Source: Candidatus Omnitrophota bacterium | GTDB lineage: Bacteria; Omnitrophota; Gorgyraeia; Duberdicusellales; 4484-171 | Reading direction: 5' to 3' | DNA length: 42,469 nucleotides | Assembly: GCA_014729775.1 (NCBI GenBank) | Contig: WJJJ01000034.1 | Location: forward strand, 1-42,469 | Shown here: positions 31,538 to 40,006 of the stretch, one piece after another | Numbering within the stretch: the first letter of the stretch is position 1 | How the letters are laid out: each line of letters begins with the position of its first letter | The notes under the pieces: generated by a model | Seen by the model: only the letters and a program-made list of their open reading frames with translations | Databases searched by the model: none | What the model was told of the DNA's origin: nothing | Translations under genes and position numbers: made by a program

Positions 31538-33282
31538 TACTCCCGTGTTACCGCGTCGAACTTACAGACTTCAAAGCATTGACCGCATTTCACGCATTTC
31601 TCCACATCAATTCTGTACCCTTCCTCGCGGCTGCCGGAGATCGCATTCACCGGGCAGTGCATCGCGCACACGCCACATCTTTTACACTTTTCCTGCTTAA
31701 TTTTATACCTGAGCAAATCAATACATTTCCCCGCCCGGCACCTGCGTTCGCGAATGTGTTCCAGATATTCTTCCCGGAAAAAGCGAAGAGTGGAGAGCGT
31801 CGGATTCGGCGCGGTCTGTCCCAATCCGCACAACGCCGCTTTCTTGGTCGCCCGGCAAATCGCTTCCAACTTATCCAGATCGTCTTCCCCGGCCTGCCCG
31901 GACGAAATCTTCTGTAAATAATTACGCATCTGAAACGTGCCGATGCGGCCCGGAGAACATTTCCCGCACGCCTCATCAACACAGAAATTCAGGTAAAATT
32001 TCGCGATATCCACCATACAGTCCTCTTCGTCGATAACGATCATTCCCCCCGAACCCATGATCGATCCCAATTCCATCAGGTGTTCGTAATCAACCGGGGT
32101 ATCCAGGAATTTATCGGGGATCACTCCTCCGGAAGGACCGCCGGTCTGGACCGCTTTTAATTTTTTCCCTTCGGACAACCCTCCGCCGATTTCATAGACG
32201 ATCTCGCGCAGGGTAATGCCCATAGGAACCTCGATGAGTCCCGAATTCTTGACCTTCCCCGTCAGCGCGAAAACTTTGGTCCCTTTTGCCGTTTGGCTGC
32301 CGATTCCGGAAAACCACGCTCCGCCCCGGTCAAAGATCACCGGAATATTGGCGAGCGTCTCCACGTTATTGATCACCGTGGGCATCCCCCAAAGTCCCTT
32401 GACCGAAGGATACGGCGGACGGGGAGACGGATAGCCCCTTTTCCCCTCCACCGAGGCGATCAACGCGGTTTCTTCGCCGCACACGAACGCACCGGCGCCA
32501 AGACGGATTTCCAGATCGAACTGAAATTCTGTTCCGAGGATATTCCCGCCGAGCAGACCGTAGTCCTGCGCCTGTGCGATCGCTCTTTGAATGCGCTCAA
32601 TCGCCAGGGGATATTCGGCTCGAATATAAAGAAACCCTTTTGAGGCCCCTACCGTATACCCGGCAATGATCATCCCCTCGAGCACCGCATGCGGATCTCC
32701 TTCAAGCACGCTGCGATCCATGTACGCGCCGGGATCACCCTCATCCCCGTTACAAATAATGTACTTCTCTGCCGCTTCGACTTTGCGCGCGAAATTCCAT
32801 TTCATCCAGGTCGGGAATCCACCGCCGCCGCGGCCGCGCAGCCCGCTCGTCTTCAGCTCGTCGATAACCTGCTCCGGAGTGAATTCGGTAAGCACTTTCT
32901 TTAACGCTCCGTATCCTCCGTGTAGAATGTAATCATCGACGCTTTCGGGATCGACCTCCCCGCAATTCTTCAGCACCACCCGCATCTGTTTTTCCCGCGG
33001 AGTATACAGGAGATCCTGCACCGGATTGCTCTTTTTTAATGAAGTCTGCACTATTTTCGGTACATCTTTTGCTTCCACGTTCACGTAGGTATATTCATCG
33101 GGCAGTATTTTTACCACAAGACCGTACCCGTACATTCCCAAATCGCCGGCCCGGACGACCTGCACCTCTTCCTGGAGACCTTCTTCGCGTAAACGTTCCA
33201 GGAACAGATTGAAGAACTCCTTGGTCCGGTCGAGAGCTCCGGTATCCTTAAGAAGAAGGGTTTTCCTGTAGCGTGCTTCCAT
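31537..33282 (-). CDS. hydB: HydB1, NuoF-like flavoprotein subunit with C-terminal ferredoxin domain
   Basis: The NADH-, FMN- and iron-sulfur-binding subunit (581 residues) of the HydABC complex. The NuoF core has GRGGGGFPTWMKW, CNGDEGDPGAYMDR and GAGAFVCGEETALI. Two anomalies are visible. The N-terminal thioredoxin-like domain (about 1-95) has lost the cysteines that usually hold [2Fe-2S]. The N3-type cluster motif reads CGKCSPGRIG where CGKCTPCR is expected, so one of four ligands is Gly (CGLGQ with the last Cys remains). The C-terminus holds two intact [4Fe-4S] motifs (CKRCGVCAMHCPV, CVKCGQCFEVCK). The start follows the [2Fe-2S] subunit by 2 bases. Confidence 0.93.
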   Translation of the reverse strand: MEARYRKTLLLKDTGALDRTKEFFNLFLERLREEGLQEEVQVVRAGDLGMYGYGLVVKILPDEYTYVNVEAKDVPKIVQTSLKKSNPVQDLLYTPREKQMRVVLKNCGEVDPESVDDYILHGGYGALKKVLTEFTPEQVIDELKTSGLRGRGGGGFPTWMKWNFARKVEAAEKYIICNGDEGDPGAYMDRSVLEGDPHAVLEGMIIAGYTVGASKGFLYIRAEYPLAIERIQRAIAQAQDYGLLGGNILGTEFQFDLEIRLGAGAFVCGEETALIASVEGKRGYPSPRPPYPSVKGLWGMPTVINNVETLANIPVIFDRGGAWFSGIGSQTAKGTKVFALTGKVKNSGLIEVPMGITLREIVYEIGGGLSEGKKLKAVQTGGPSGGVIPDKFLDTPVDYEHLMELGSIMGSGGMIVIDEEDCMVDIAKFYLNFCVDEACGKCSPGRIGTFQMRNYLQKISSGQAGEDDLDKLEAICRATKKAALCGLGQTAPNPTLSTLRFFREEYLEHIRERRCRAGKCIDLLRYKIKQEKCKRCGVCAMHCPVNAISGSREEGYRIDVEKCVKCGQCFEVCKFDAVTRE

Positions 33283-33284
33283 TG

Positions 33285-33635
33285 TTATTTCACCTTTACA
33301 TTAAACACATGATCGTTCACCAGCCGTTTCCCCGAAACGTGTTTATCGACAATCTTCAATGCGGTGTCCTTATCCACTTTTCCGTACACGGACCGGGGAA
33401 CACCCTCCACGCACACCTCCACCAGCGGTTCGGCATAGCACATCCCCGCGCATCCGCATTTTTCCACTCTTACCGCGAGGCCGCGTTTTTGGACCTCTTC
33501 GTTTATCACGCGGTATACCTCATCGGCGCCGGCCGCGATCCCGCACGTGCTCATGCCGACTTTAATCCAGTCGCCTTTGTTTTCCTCCAGCTCTCTACGG
33601 AAAGAATCCAATGACTGGTGGGTCAGTTTGGCCAT
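33285..33635 (-). CDS. thioredoxin-like [2Fe-2S] ferredoxin subunit of HydABC complex 1
   Basis: A 116-residue thioredoxin-fold [2Fe-2S] protein. The cysteine pattern is STCGIAAGA (Cys31) and EKCGCAGMCYAEP (Cys60, 62 and 66), with the LVEV strand after it. It supplies the [2Fe-2S] site that HydB1's own N-terminal domain has lost, and probably relays electrons. The ORF track starts at 33680; ATG 33635 has AAGGAGG 9 bases upstream and lies 4 bases after the receiver-NuoE stop. HydB1 follows by 2 bases, so assembly with it is expected. Confidence 0.88.
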   Translation of the reverse strand: MAKLTHQSLDSFRRELEENKGDWIKVGMSTCGIAAGADEVYRVINEEVQKRGLAVRVEKCGCAGMCYAEPLVEVCVEGVPRSVYGKVDKDTALKIVDKHVSGKRLVNDHVFNVKVK

Positions 33636-33639
33636 CCGG

Positions 33640-34527
33640 CTACGCCTCCTTCTCGTTCTGGGCATGTTCTTTCTTGACAAACTGTGAAACGATATCCATC
33701 ACCTGATTTTTCCGGACTTTAGGGAACACTTTTTCATTCACGGTAATGACCGGAGCCAATCCGCAGCAGCCCAGGCACCGGACAACCTGAAGATGAAACA
33801 GCCCGTCGGCGGTCGTCTGCCCCTCTCCAACCGAGAGTACTTTTTTTAATTCTTCCAGAACCTGGGGAGCCCCTTTCAGGTAACAGGCGGTACCCATGCA
33901 CACCGAAATCACGTATTTCCCCGGTTCGTCGAGCTTGAAAAAATTATAAAACGTGATCACCTCGTAAATCCGGGCCAGAGGAATCCCCAGCAGCCGGGAT
34001 AATTCAAATGAAATCCCGCGGGGCACATACCCGTAATGATTCTGAATTTCATGCAGGATCATCACCAGATTCCCCGGTTTGTCACGCCACCGTTCCACCA
34101 GCGTCTGAATCTGCTGGACAACTCTCCGATGCGATTCTCCGGTCTGCACGATATAGGTGCGGATGAGTTTCAACAGCGCGTCCGGCCGCACCGGCTTTTC
34201 GACGATCGCTTTCACCGGCAGAGCTTCGGTTCCCGCCTTGAGTTCAAAAGGCAGATCCATTCCCTTACGGGCCCCCGTAATGAGAATGACCGGGATATCT
34301 TTAGTTGCCGCGTCTTGCGAAATCGTTTTCGCGGTTTCGGCGCCCTCGGTTTTGTAACTGAGCATGAGATCAAGCAGAATAAGATCCGGGGACTCCGACC
34401 GCACCTTCTGGAACCCTTCTTTTCCGTTGGTCGCATTCACGACCTCGTAGCCGTTCGCTTCCAGCAGCACCTGGGTCGCTTCGATGAAATCGGGATCATC
34501 ATCGATAAGAAGTACTTTGTTTCGCAT
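33640..34527 (-). CDS. receiver (REC) domain fused to NuoE/HydC-like [2Fe-2S] subunit
   Basis: A 295-residue two-part protein. Residues 1-125 form a CheY-like receiver with intact phosphorylation residues: acidic Asp9-11, phosphoacceptor Asp53 (LILLDLML), Thr84 (LITGA) and Lys111 (VEKP). Residues about 135-290 form the NuoE domain (MILHEIQNHYGYVPR, EVITFYNFF) with all four [2Fe-2S] ligands (Cys210, Cys215, Cys251 and Cys255). No DNA-binding output domain is present, so phosphorylation would act on the electron-transfer subunit itself. The kinase gene is 51 bases upstream; the next hydrogenase subunit is 4 bases downstream. This is an unusual architecture. Confidence 0.92.
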   Translation of the reverse strand: MRNKVLLIDDDPDFIEATQVLLEANGYEVVNATNGKEGFQKVRSESPDLILLDLMLSYKTEGAETAKTISQDAATKDIPVILITGARKGMDLPFELKAGTEALPVKAIVEKPVRPDALLKLIRTYIVQTGESHRRVVQQIQTLVERWRDKPGNLVMILHEIQNHYGYVPRGISFELSRLLGIPLARIYEVITFYNFFKLDEPGKYVISVCMGTACYLKGAPQVLEELKKVLSVGEGQTTADGLFHLQVVRCLGCCGLAPVITVNEKVFPKVRKNQVMDIVSQFVKKEHAQNEKEA

Positions 34528-34578
34528 GACTTTCCTTGCCTTTCCTGAATTTTGCCGCTCTCCTCCGAGAGCGCTCTA

Positions 34579-36420
34579 TTATACACGTTTTATTCGAAAA
34601 TAAAAGGAATTTCCGTTTTCTTTCGGCTCGGCCCACACCGTCCCGCCGTGATGCTCGACGATTTCTTTGGTAATAAACAACCCGATTCCGGTTCCCTTGA
34701 CCTTTGCCACGCCTTCATAGGAAAGCCGGGAAAATTTTTTAAACAGTTTCGGCAGATCTGGTTCGGGAATCGGGTATCCTTCGTTAAACACCTCGATTTC
34801 CGCTTCTTCTTCCCCGCTGCGCGAACGCAGCCGGATCAACCCGCCCGCGGCGCCGTATTTCACCGCGTTATTTAAAAGATTGTTCATCACGATCTGCATA
34901 AGGTCGGGATCCGCCCGCACCTTCAAATCGGTCTGGATTTCATTCTCGACCCGCATTCGTTTCTCCTGTGCCTGATGCGCAAATGACTCCACCGCGACAT
35001 CGACGATGTCTTCCCGAAACAGCACTTCTCTCCGGTTTACCGCCATTTCGCCTTTTTCGATACGGCTCAAATTCAGGAAATTTTTCACGGTCGCCGCCAG
35101 GTAATCGAGATTCCTTGACATCGACCGGAGCGTTTTTTTCTGAGGATCGCTCACCGGACCGAGTAATTCGTTCTGTAACGAATACACGTTAAGAATGATC
35201 GAAGACAAGATCCCTTTCAGTTCATGGGAGACAAAACCCACCAGATCCAGATACCGTTTATTCAGCACCTCCGCCCGTTCTTTTGCCTCCCTGACGCTCT
35301 GTTCCCGGTGCGTTAATGTCGCGGCCATGGAATTGAACGCCCGGCGCAGCTGATCAAACTGTTTGATCGCATGCGGACCCTGAATCCGGTAGGAAAAATC
35401 TCCCTCGGCGATTTTTTGAGTCGCCATCACCGCCGAATATACCGGTCGGGTAATTTTATGCGCCAGTAAATAGGCGAAGAATACCGCCAGCAAACCGGTG
35501 AGGCCGGTAATCAGCATGAACACAAAAAAGATATTCCGTTGAAGATCGATGAAGGGTTTTTCCAGGATCCCCACGTACAGAATGCCGATTACCTCACCAG
35601 CCAGGTTACGGATCGGTTCATACGCGGTATAATACCAGTCGGTCACCACGAACGCCCGGTCCTGCCAGCGGGTATGCTTCTCCAGCACCTCATTCGCCAC
35701 CACTTCCGACACGCGCGTGCCGATCGCGCGCTCCCCTTGCGCGGTGAGCACGTTCGTCGCCACGCGGGTATCGTGCTGAAAAATCGTGACGGTTCCGACC
35801 GGTGTATTTTCATATAACTCGTTCCCGAACACCAAATCCCGGATTTTGTCCACTAACGCTGAATCACGGTTCAGAATGCGCCCCCCGAAACGAACCGCAC
35901 TCACCTTGCCGTGAATATCGTGAATCGGCATCGCATACTCCAGCGCCAGCGCTCCCTGCACTTTTCCCTTGTCAGTGGGCTTCGCTTTCGGCGTAAAACG
36001 CACCGCTATGGTGAATTCCTCTTCCGGCAGTCCCGGCGCAATAAGGCGGAACTCGTCTGCGGAAATAACCCGCGTGCCGCCGATCCCCTCTCCCTGGAAC
36101 GCGCGACGGGCCAGGGGGCTCAAAATCCCGTCCTGCTGGTAGGCCGGCACCTCGTAAATATAATCCAGCCCGACGACGTCTTTGATTTTATAGAGTTCAT
36201 CGGCCGAAACCAGCTCTAAGGCGATCCGGATATTCTCGATCTCATTTTCGTACACGACCTCGGCGGCCTGGATCGCGTTGCGGACCTCTTTCTGCGCCCG
36301 TTCAATGATATCGTTCTGAATGACCCAGAAACCCAGGCCGGTAATGAGGACGCCGAAGACCAATAGCAGCACAAAGAACGCCCCGAACAGATAGATTTTT
36401 AAATCTCTATTTTGCCTCAT
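34579..36420 (-). CDS. membrane sensor histidine kinase (double Cache-HAMP-HisKA-HATPase)
   Basis: A 613-residue inner-membrane kinase. TM1 is about residues 9-33. A periplasmic Cache-type sensor follows (about 35-290; its second half VGTVTIFQHDTRVATNV ... GTRVSEVV looks like Cache_3). TM2 is about 297-320, then HAMP (about 320-375). The HisKA motif FVSHELKG carries His399, and the HATPase has NNLLNNAVKYG and GTGIGLFITKEI. It lies directly after a terminator and a strong Rex box, and leads the REC-NuoE / HydB1 / HydA1 genes. Its likely target is the receiver of the fused NuoE protein or the single receiver at 40495. Confidence 0.95.
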   Translation of the reverse strand: MRQNRDLKIYLFGAFFVLLLVFGVLITGLGFWVIQNDIIERAQKEVRNAIQAAEVVYENEIENIRIALELVSADELYKIKDVVGLDYIYEVPAYQQDGILSPLARRAFQGEGIGGTRVISADEFRLIAPGLPEEEFTIAVRFTPKAKPTDKGKVQGALALEYAMPIHDIHGKVSAVRFGGRILNRDSALVDKIRDLVFGNELYENTPVGTVTIFQHDTRVATNVLTAQGERAIGTRVSEVVANEVLEKHTRWQDRAFVVTDWYYTAYEPIRNLAGEVIGILYVGILEKPFIDLQRNIFFVFMLITGLTGLLAVFFAYLLAHKITRPVYSAVMATQKIAEGDFSYRIQGPHAIKQFDQLRRAFNSMAATLTHREQSVREAKERAEVLNKRYLDLVGFVSHELKGILSSIILNVYSLQNELLGPVSDPQKKTLRSMSRNLDYLAATVKNFLNLSRIEKGEMAVNRREVLFREDIVDVAVESFAHQAQEKRMRVENEIQTDLKVRADPDLMQIVMNNLLNNAVKYGAAGGLIRLRSRSGEEEAEIEVFNEGYPIPEPDLPKLFKKFSRLSYEGVAKVKGTGIGLFITKEIVEHHGGTVWAEPKENGNSFYFRIKRV

Positions 36421-36425
36421 CTCGA

Positions 36426-36443
36426 TTGTGAATTTTTTTACAA
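36426..36443. promoter_or_regulatory. Rex operator before the histidine kinase gene
   Basis: TTGTGAA-TTTT-TTTACAA is one base from a perfect TTGTGAA-N4-TTCACAA Rex box. It ends 6 bases before the kinase ATG and lies between the terminator and the gene, where a repressor would block a promoter for the second hydrogenase operon. No strong -35/-10 pair is visible, so the exact promoter is unclear. The rex gene itself is in the window. Confidence 0.75.
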
Positions 36444-36451
36444 GGGGAGTG

Positions 36452-36481
36452 AAAGAAAAAGAGCAGCCCCCCCGCTCTTTT
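36452..36481 (-). terminator. intrinsic terminator after the AhpD-like gene
   Basis: On the minus strand AAAAGAGC pairs with GCTCTTTT (plus positions 74-81 and 57-64 of the 364xx block) around a G-rich nine-base loop, followed by T C TTTC. It closes the rex-led hydrogenase operon just before the kinase gene. Confidence 0.75.
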
Positions 36482-36508
36482 CCCCGCGCTTGACCTCAGG
36501 AAATCCCT

Positions 36509-36850
36509 TTACTTTTGAAGCTCTTCGATCGCCTGATCAACCAGCGTCACGAACGTCATCACGCTCGAACCGCCGACCAGCACCGCGACCATGCACGCTT
36601 CCAGCATTTCTTCCTTGGTCCATCCGGATTCCAGGCAGTGTTCCACGGCCCGCGGAATACATACCGGACATTTCTGCGTCACGCTGGCGATAAGCAGCAA
36701 CAGCCATTTCGTCTTTTCAGGAATTTTGCCGTCTTTGGTCACGACGGATTTTTCCTGGATAAATGCCGCGTATTCATCCGGAATCGCCTGACGGATGTTG
36801 ACCATGCGCTTCTTGAACTCATCCAACGTGCTTTTTGATTCGTACAACAT
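36509..36850 (-). CDS. AhpD-like carboxymuconolactone decarboxylase family protein
   Basis: A 113-residue all-helical CMD/AhpD-fold protein with the redox pair CPVC in TQKCPVCIPRAVEHC, followed by ATKEEM-like GWTKEEMLEACMVAVLVGG. AhpD proteins reduce peroxiredoxins or act as thiol oxidoreductases, which fits oxygen or peroxide defence beside an oxygen-sensitive hydrogenase (inference). The ORF track's GTG start (36856) is two codons upstream of ATG 36850; I favour the ATG. It begins within 10 bases of the HydA2 stop, so it is co-transcribed. Confidence 0.87.
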   Translation of the reverse strand: MLYESKSTLDEFKKRMVNIRQAIPDEYAAFIQEKSVVTKDGKIPEKTKWLLLLIASVTQKCPVCIPRAVEHCLESGWTKEEMLEACMVAVLVGGSSVMTFVTLVDQAIEELQK

Positions 36851-36857
36851 AGGCACC

Positions 36858-38786
36858 TCACCTTTTTTTCTTTTTCCCGGACGGGGAAGCGCCCTGCTTC
36901 CCTATCCACTTTCCCCGGACAGTATAGCCGGTATGGAGCAGCTCGTGGCTTTTATGCCCGCAGGGACCTTCGGTCAGGAACTCGGCGTATATCTGCTGAA
37001 CGATCGGATTTTCGTGCGACTTCCTCACAGTCAGAGTTTCGTCTTCGGCGTAGATCGCGTTCGCGCGCAGCTGTCTGATTTCTGCGGAAGTGGGAACGGG
37101 CTGGCCGCCACCGCCCAGACACCCGCCGGGACAGGCCATCACCTCCACGAAATGATACCCTTGCAGATCTCCGGAAGCGAGCATATCCATCAGCTTTCGG
37201 GCGTTGGCCGTGCCGTGTCCCACCGCGACTTTTAACGTCGCCCCTTCCAGGAATTTCCATTCTTTTTTCGCGCTTTTGATCGGGACCTCAGCCTTGCGGA
37301 CGCCTTTCATTCCCCGGACGGGCTTTACTCTCAATTTTTCAAAGGGAATTTCCTCGCCGGTCACGATTTCATAGGCCGTACGGATCGCCGCCTCCATCAC
37401 CCCGCCCGTGGCTCCGAAGATGAGACCGGCTCCGCTGCCGATTCCCAGCGGATCGTCAAAATTCGATTTGGGCAGATTGGGCAGATCAATGCCGCATTCC
37501 TTGATCATTCCCGCCAATTCCCGCGTAGTCAGCGCGTAGTCGACATCCTGCAGACCGGAATCATCCATTTCCGGCCGTTCACATTCGAATTTTTTAGCCG
37601 TACAGGGCATCAGTGACACGCTCACGATATTTTTCGGATCGATATCGTGCTTTCGGGCGTACCAGGTTTTAATCAGCGCACCGAACATCTGCTGGGGACT
37701 CTTTGCCGTAGACAGGTAATCAAGCTTATCCGGATAGAAATATTCCATGTACTTAACCCAGCCCGGCGAACAAGAGGTAAACTGGGGCAGTTTTATGTCT
37801 GGATCTTTATCCACCAGCGCTTTTTTCAGTCTCAGCAGCAGCTCGGTTCCCTCCTCCATAATGGTAAGATCAGCGGTAAAATTAGTATCAAACACCTTAT
37901 CAAACCCGATTCGCTTCAGGGCGGTATTCATCTGTTTGGTCACGCTGGTACCTGGCTTCAGACCGAATTCCTCTCCCATCGCCGCCCGCGGACTGGGTGC
38001 GGTCTGGATCACCACGTGCTTTTCCGGATCATCAATCGCCTTCCAAATGTCATCCACGTTGCTCTTTTCGGTAAGCGCACCGGTAGGGCAGCGGTTCACG
38101 CATTGGCCGCAATTGATGCATATCACGTCGTTCAGCGGCTTATCGAGATAGGTTGAGATCTTCGTTTCCTGGCCCCGGTTGATCGATTCCAGCACGCCGA
38201 CTTCCTGCATGTCAATGCAGGTACGCACGCACCGCTTACACAACACGCATTTATCCATGTCCCGGACGAGGGAAAAACTCGACTCGTCGCGCGCGTAACG
38301 CGGCGTGTCTCTATGTCCGAATTTATATTCGGTCACCCCATACTCCTCGGCCAGCTTCTGCAGTTCGCAGTTATTGTTCTTTTCGCAGGAATAGCATTCG
38401 CCGATATGGTTCTTCAGCAGCAAATTGAGAATATTGTGTCTTGCCCTTCTGACCCGCGGCGAGTACGTTTTCACCTTAGTCGCGTGGAACAACGGATAGG
38501 AACAGGCCGCCTGGAGCGTGCGCTGTCCCTCCACTTCCACCACACAGACGCGGCACACCCCGGCCAGACATAAATCGTCGTGATGACACAGTGTGGGAAT
38601 TTTGATGTTCACCGTCCGGGCGGCGTCAAGAATAGTCGTTCCCATGGGGACTTTTACCTCCATGTGATCGATTGTCACCGTCACCATCCCGCCCAAAAAA
38701 TGCTTATTTTTTACCTGCTCCGCCGGCTGCGATCTCTGGCTGACCGGCGCACGGGAGGTATTCTGCGTAAAAGGTTTCTTGCTCAT
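36858..38786 (-). CDS. hydA: [FeFe]-hydrogenase catalytic subunit HydA2 (HydABC-type)
   Basis: The second catalytic subunit (642 residues from ATG 38786; the ORF-track start at 38888 is inside the NuoF gene). A hydrophilic 33-residue N-terminal extension precedes the [2Fe-2S] domain (CLAGVCRVCVVEV). Then come the His-ligated [4Fe-4S] (HIGECYSCEKNNNCELQ) and two [4Fe-4S] (CVLCKRCVRTC, CINCGQCVNRCPTG). H-cluster motifs are TSCSPGW, MPCTAKKFE and ACPGGCLGGGGQP. In the first motif the residue matching the second Cys of TSCCP is Ser, unlike HydA1. AAAGGAG lies 8 bases before the ATG, which overlaps the hydB2 stop (ATGA). Confidence 0.95.
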   Translation of the reverse strand: MSKKPFTQNTSRAPVSQRSQPAEQVKNKHFLGGMVTVTIDHMEVKVPMGTTILDAARTVNIKIPTLCHHDDLCLAGVCRVCVVEVEGQRTLQAACSYPLFHATKVKTYSPRVRRARHNILNLLLKNHIGECYSCEKNNNCELQKLAEEYGVTEYKFGHRDTPRYARDESSFSLVRDMDKCVLCKRCVRTCIDMQEVGVLESINRGQETKISTYLDKPLNDVICINCGQCVNRCPTGALTEKSNVDDIWKAIDDPEKHVVIQTAPSPRAAMGEEFGLKPGTSVTKQMNTALKRIGFDKVFDTNFTADLTIMEEGTELLLRLKKALVDKDPDIKLPQFTSCSPGWVKYMEYFYPDKLDYLSTAKSPQQMFGALIKTWYARKHDIDPKNIVSVSLMPCTAKKFECERPEMDDSGLQDVDYALTTRELAGMIKECGIDLPNLPKSNFDDPLGIGSGAGLIFGATGGVMEAAIRTAYEIVTGEEIPFEKLRVKPVRGMKGVRKAEVPIKSAKKEWKFLEGATLKVAVGHGTANARKLMDMLASGDLQGYHFVEVMACPGGCLGGGGQPVPTSAEIRQLRANAIYAEDETLTVRKSHENPIVQQIYAEFLTEGPCGHKSHELLHTGYTVRGKWIGKQGASPSGKKKKR

Positions 38787-39985
38787 CGGACCAGCTCCTT
38801 TCGTTGAGAAGTAGACAGGGGACACTCCTTGGGGAACTTCTCCAGTATCGATACCAGCGCGTTCGGCGCGGACTGTCCCAGACCGCATTTCGACGCCAGC
38901 TGCATTGTTTCGCTCAGCGAATACACTTCTCCCAGCTCGTTCCGGGTAAGCTCGCCGGCACGCAGTTTTTCCGCGTATTCGAGCAATACCGGCACTCCTT
39001 CACGGCAGGGCGTACACTGTCCGCAGGATTCCTCGGCGAAAAACTCGAGGAAATTATGGACCACGTCGATCAAAGAACGGCGGGAATTGAATACGATGAC
39101 CGACCCGCCGGTAGAGAGATCTTCGTAGGCAATGACACGCCCGAACTCTTTTTTGGGAACGCAGGTGCCCGAAGCTCCCCCGACTTGTACCGCCTTAGTA
39201 TCTTCGGCCTCGACCATTTTGAGGATCTGTTTAATCGAGGTTCCGAAAGGCACTTCGTATACTCCCGGTTTGCGGCAGTCCCCGGACACGCTTAGAAGCT
39301 TGGAACCTTTCGATTTTTCTGTCCCGAACGACGCGAACCACTCCGCGCCTTTGGCGATAATGTGCGGCACCGCGGCAAACGTTTCCACGTTATTCACTAC
39401 CGTCGGAGACCCGTGCAATCCGGTATTAGTGGGAAAAGGAGGCCGGTTACGGGCTTCTCCGCGGTATCCCTCCAGAGATTCGATCAGCGCGGATTCCTCA
39501 CCGCACACGTAAGCGCCCACGCCGAAACGGATCTCGATATCAAAATGAAAATCTTTCTTTCCGAGGATCGCATCCCCTAAAGCTCCTTCATCTTCCATCT
39601 GCTGCAGCACCTGTTCGAGATGCGGGCCGAACGACCGGTACTCGCCGCGCAAATAGACGTATCCATGCTGCGCCCCAACCGCGTATCCGGCGATCACCAT
39701 GCCCTCGAATACCGTCCGGGCGTACTCTTTGAGAAGCACGCGGTCTTTAAACGTACCCGGTTCGCCCTCGTCAGCGTTGCACACGATAAATTTCCGCTCT
39801 CCTTGGGCGGTTGCCGCTAAATTCCATTTGACCCCGGTAGGAAAGCCGGCACCGCCTCTGCCTTTGATCTGCGAGTTCCTCACTTCACCGATCACATCGG
39901 CGCGGGACTGGCCGAGAGCAGCTTTGAGTCCTTCATCCGGCGCGATTCCGCTGAATATGATCGGCCCTTGTCTTTGTGTTTCCAT
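38783..39985 (-). CDS. hydB: HydB2, compact NuoF-like NADH/FMN subunit
   Basis: A 400-residue NuoF core without the N-terminal thioredoxin or C-terminal ferredoxin domains of HydB1. NADH/FMN site: GRGGAGFPTGVKW, CNADEGEPGTFKDR and GVGAYVCGEESALIESLEG. The N3-type [4Fe-4S] motif is complete (ESCGQCTPCREG and the later Cys in CGLGQSAPN). It accepts electrons from or gives them to NADH within the second HydABC complex. ATG 39985 has AAAGGAG upstream. It sits between the NuoE-like gene and HydA2. Confidence 0.95.
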   Translation of the reverse strand: METQRQGPIIFSGIAPDEGLKAALGQSRADVIGEVRNSQIKGRGGAGFPTGVKWNLAATAQGERKFIVCNADEGEPGTFKDRVLLKEYARTVFEGMVIAGYAVGAQHGYVYLRGEYRSFGPHLEQVLQQMEDEGALGDAILGKKDFHFDIEIRFGVGAYVCGEESALIESLEGYRGEARNRPPFPTNTGLHGSPTVVNNVETFAAVPHIIAKGAEWFASFGTEKSKGSKLLSVSGDCRKPGVYEVPFGTSIKQILKMVEAEDTKAVQVGGASGTCVPKKEFGRVIAYEDLSTGGSVIVFNSRRSLIDVVHNFLEFFAEESCGQCTPCREGVPVLLEYAEKLRAGELTRNELGEVYSLSETMQLASKCGLGQSAPNALVSILEKFPKECPLSTSQRKELVR

Positions 39986-40006
39986 GAATCGACTCCTTTT
40001 CCTTGA

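Noticed and set aside
38787-38888. N-terminal extension of HydA2 from 38888
   Set aside because: It lies within hydB2; ATG 38786 has a good ribosome site and ATGA overlap.
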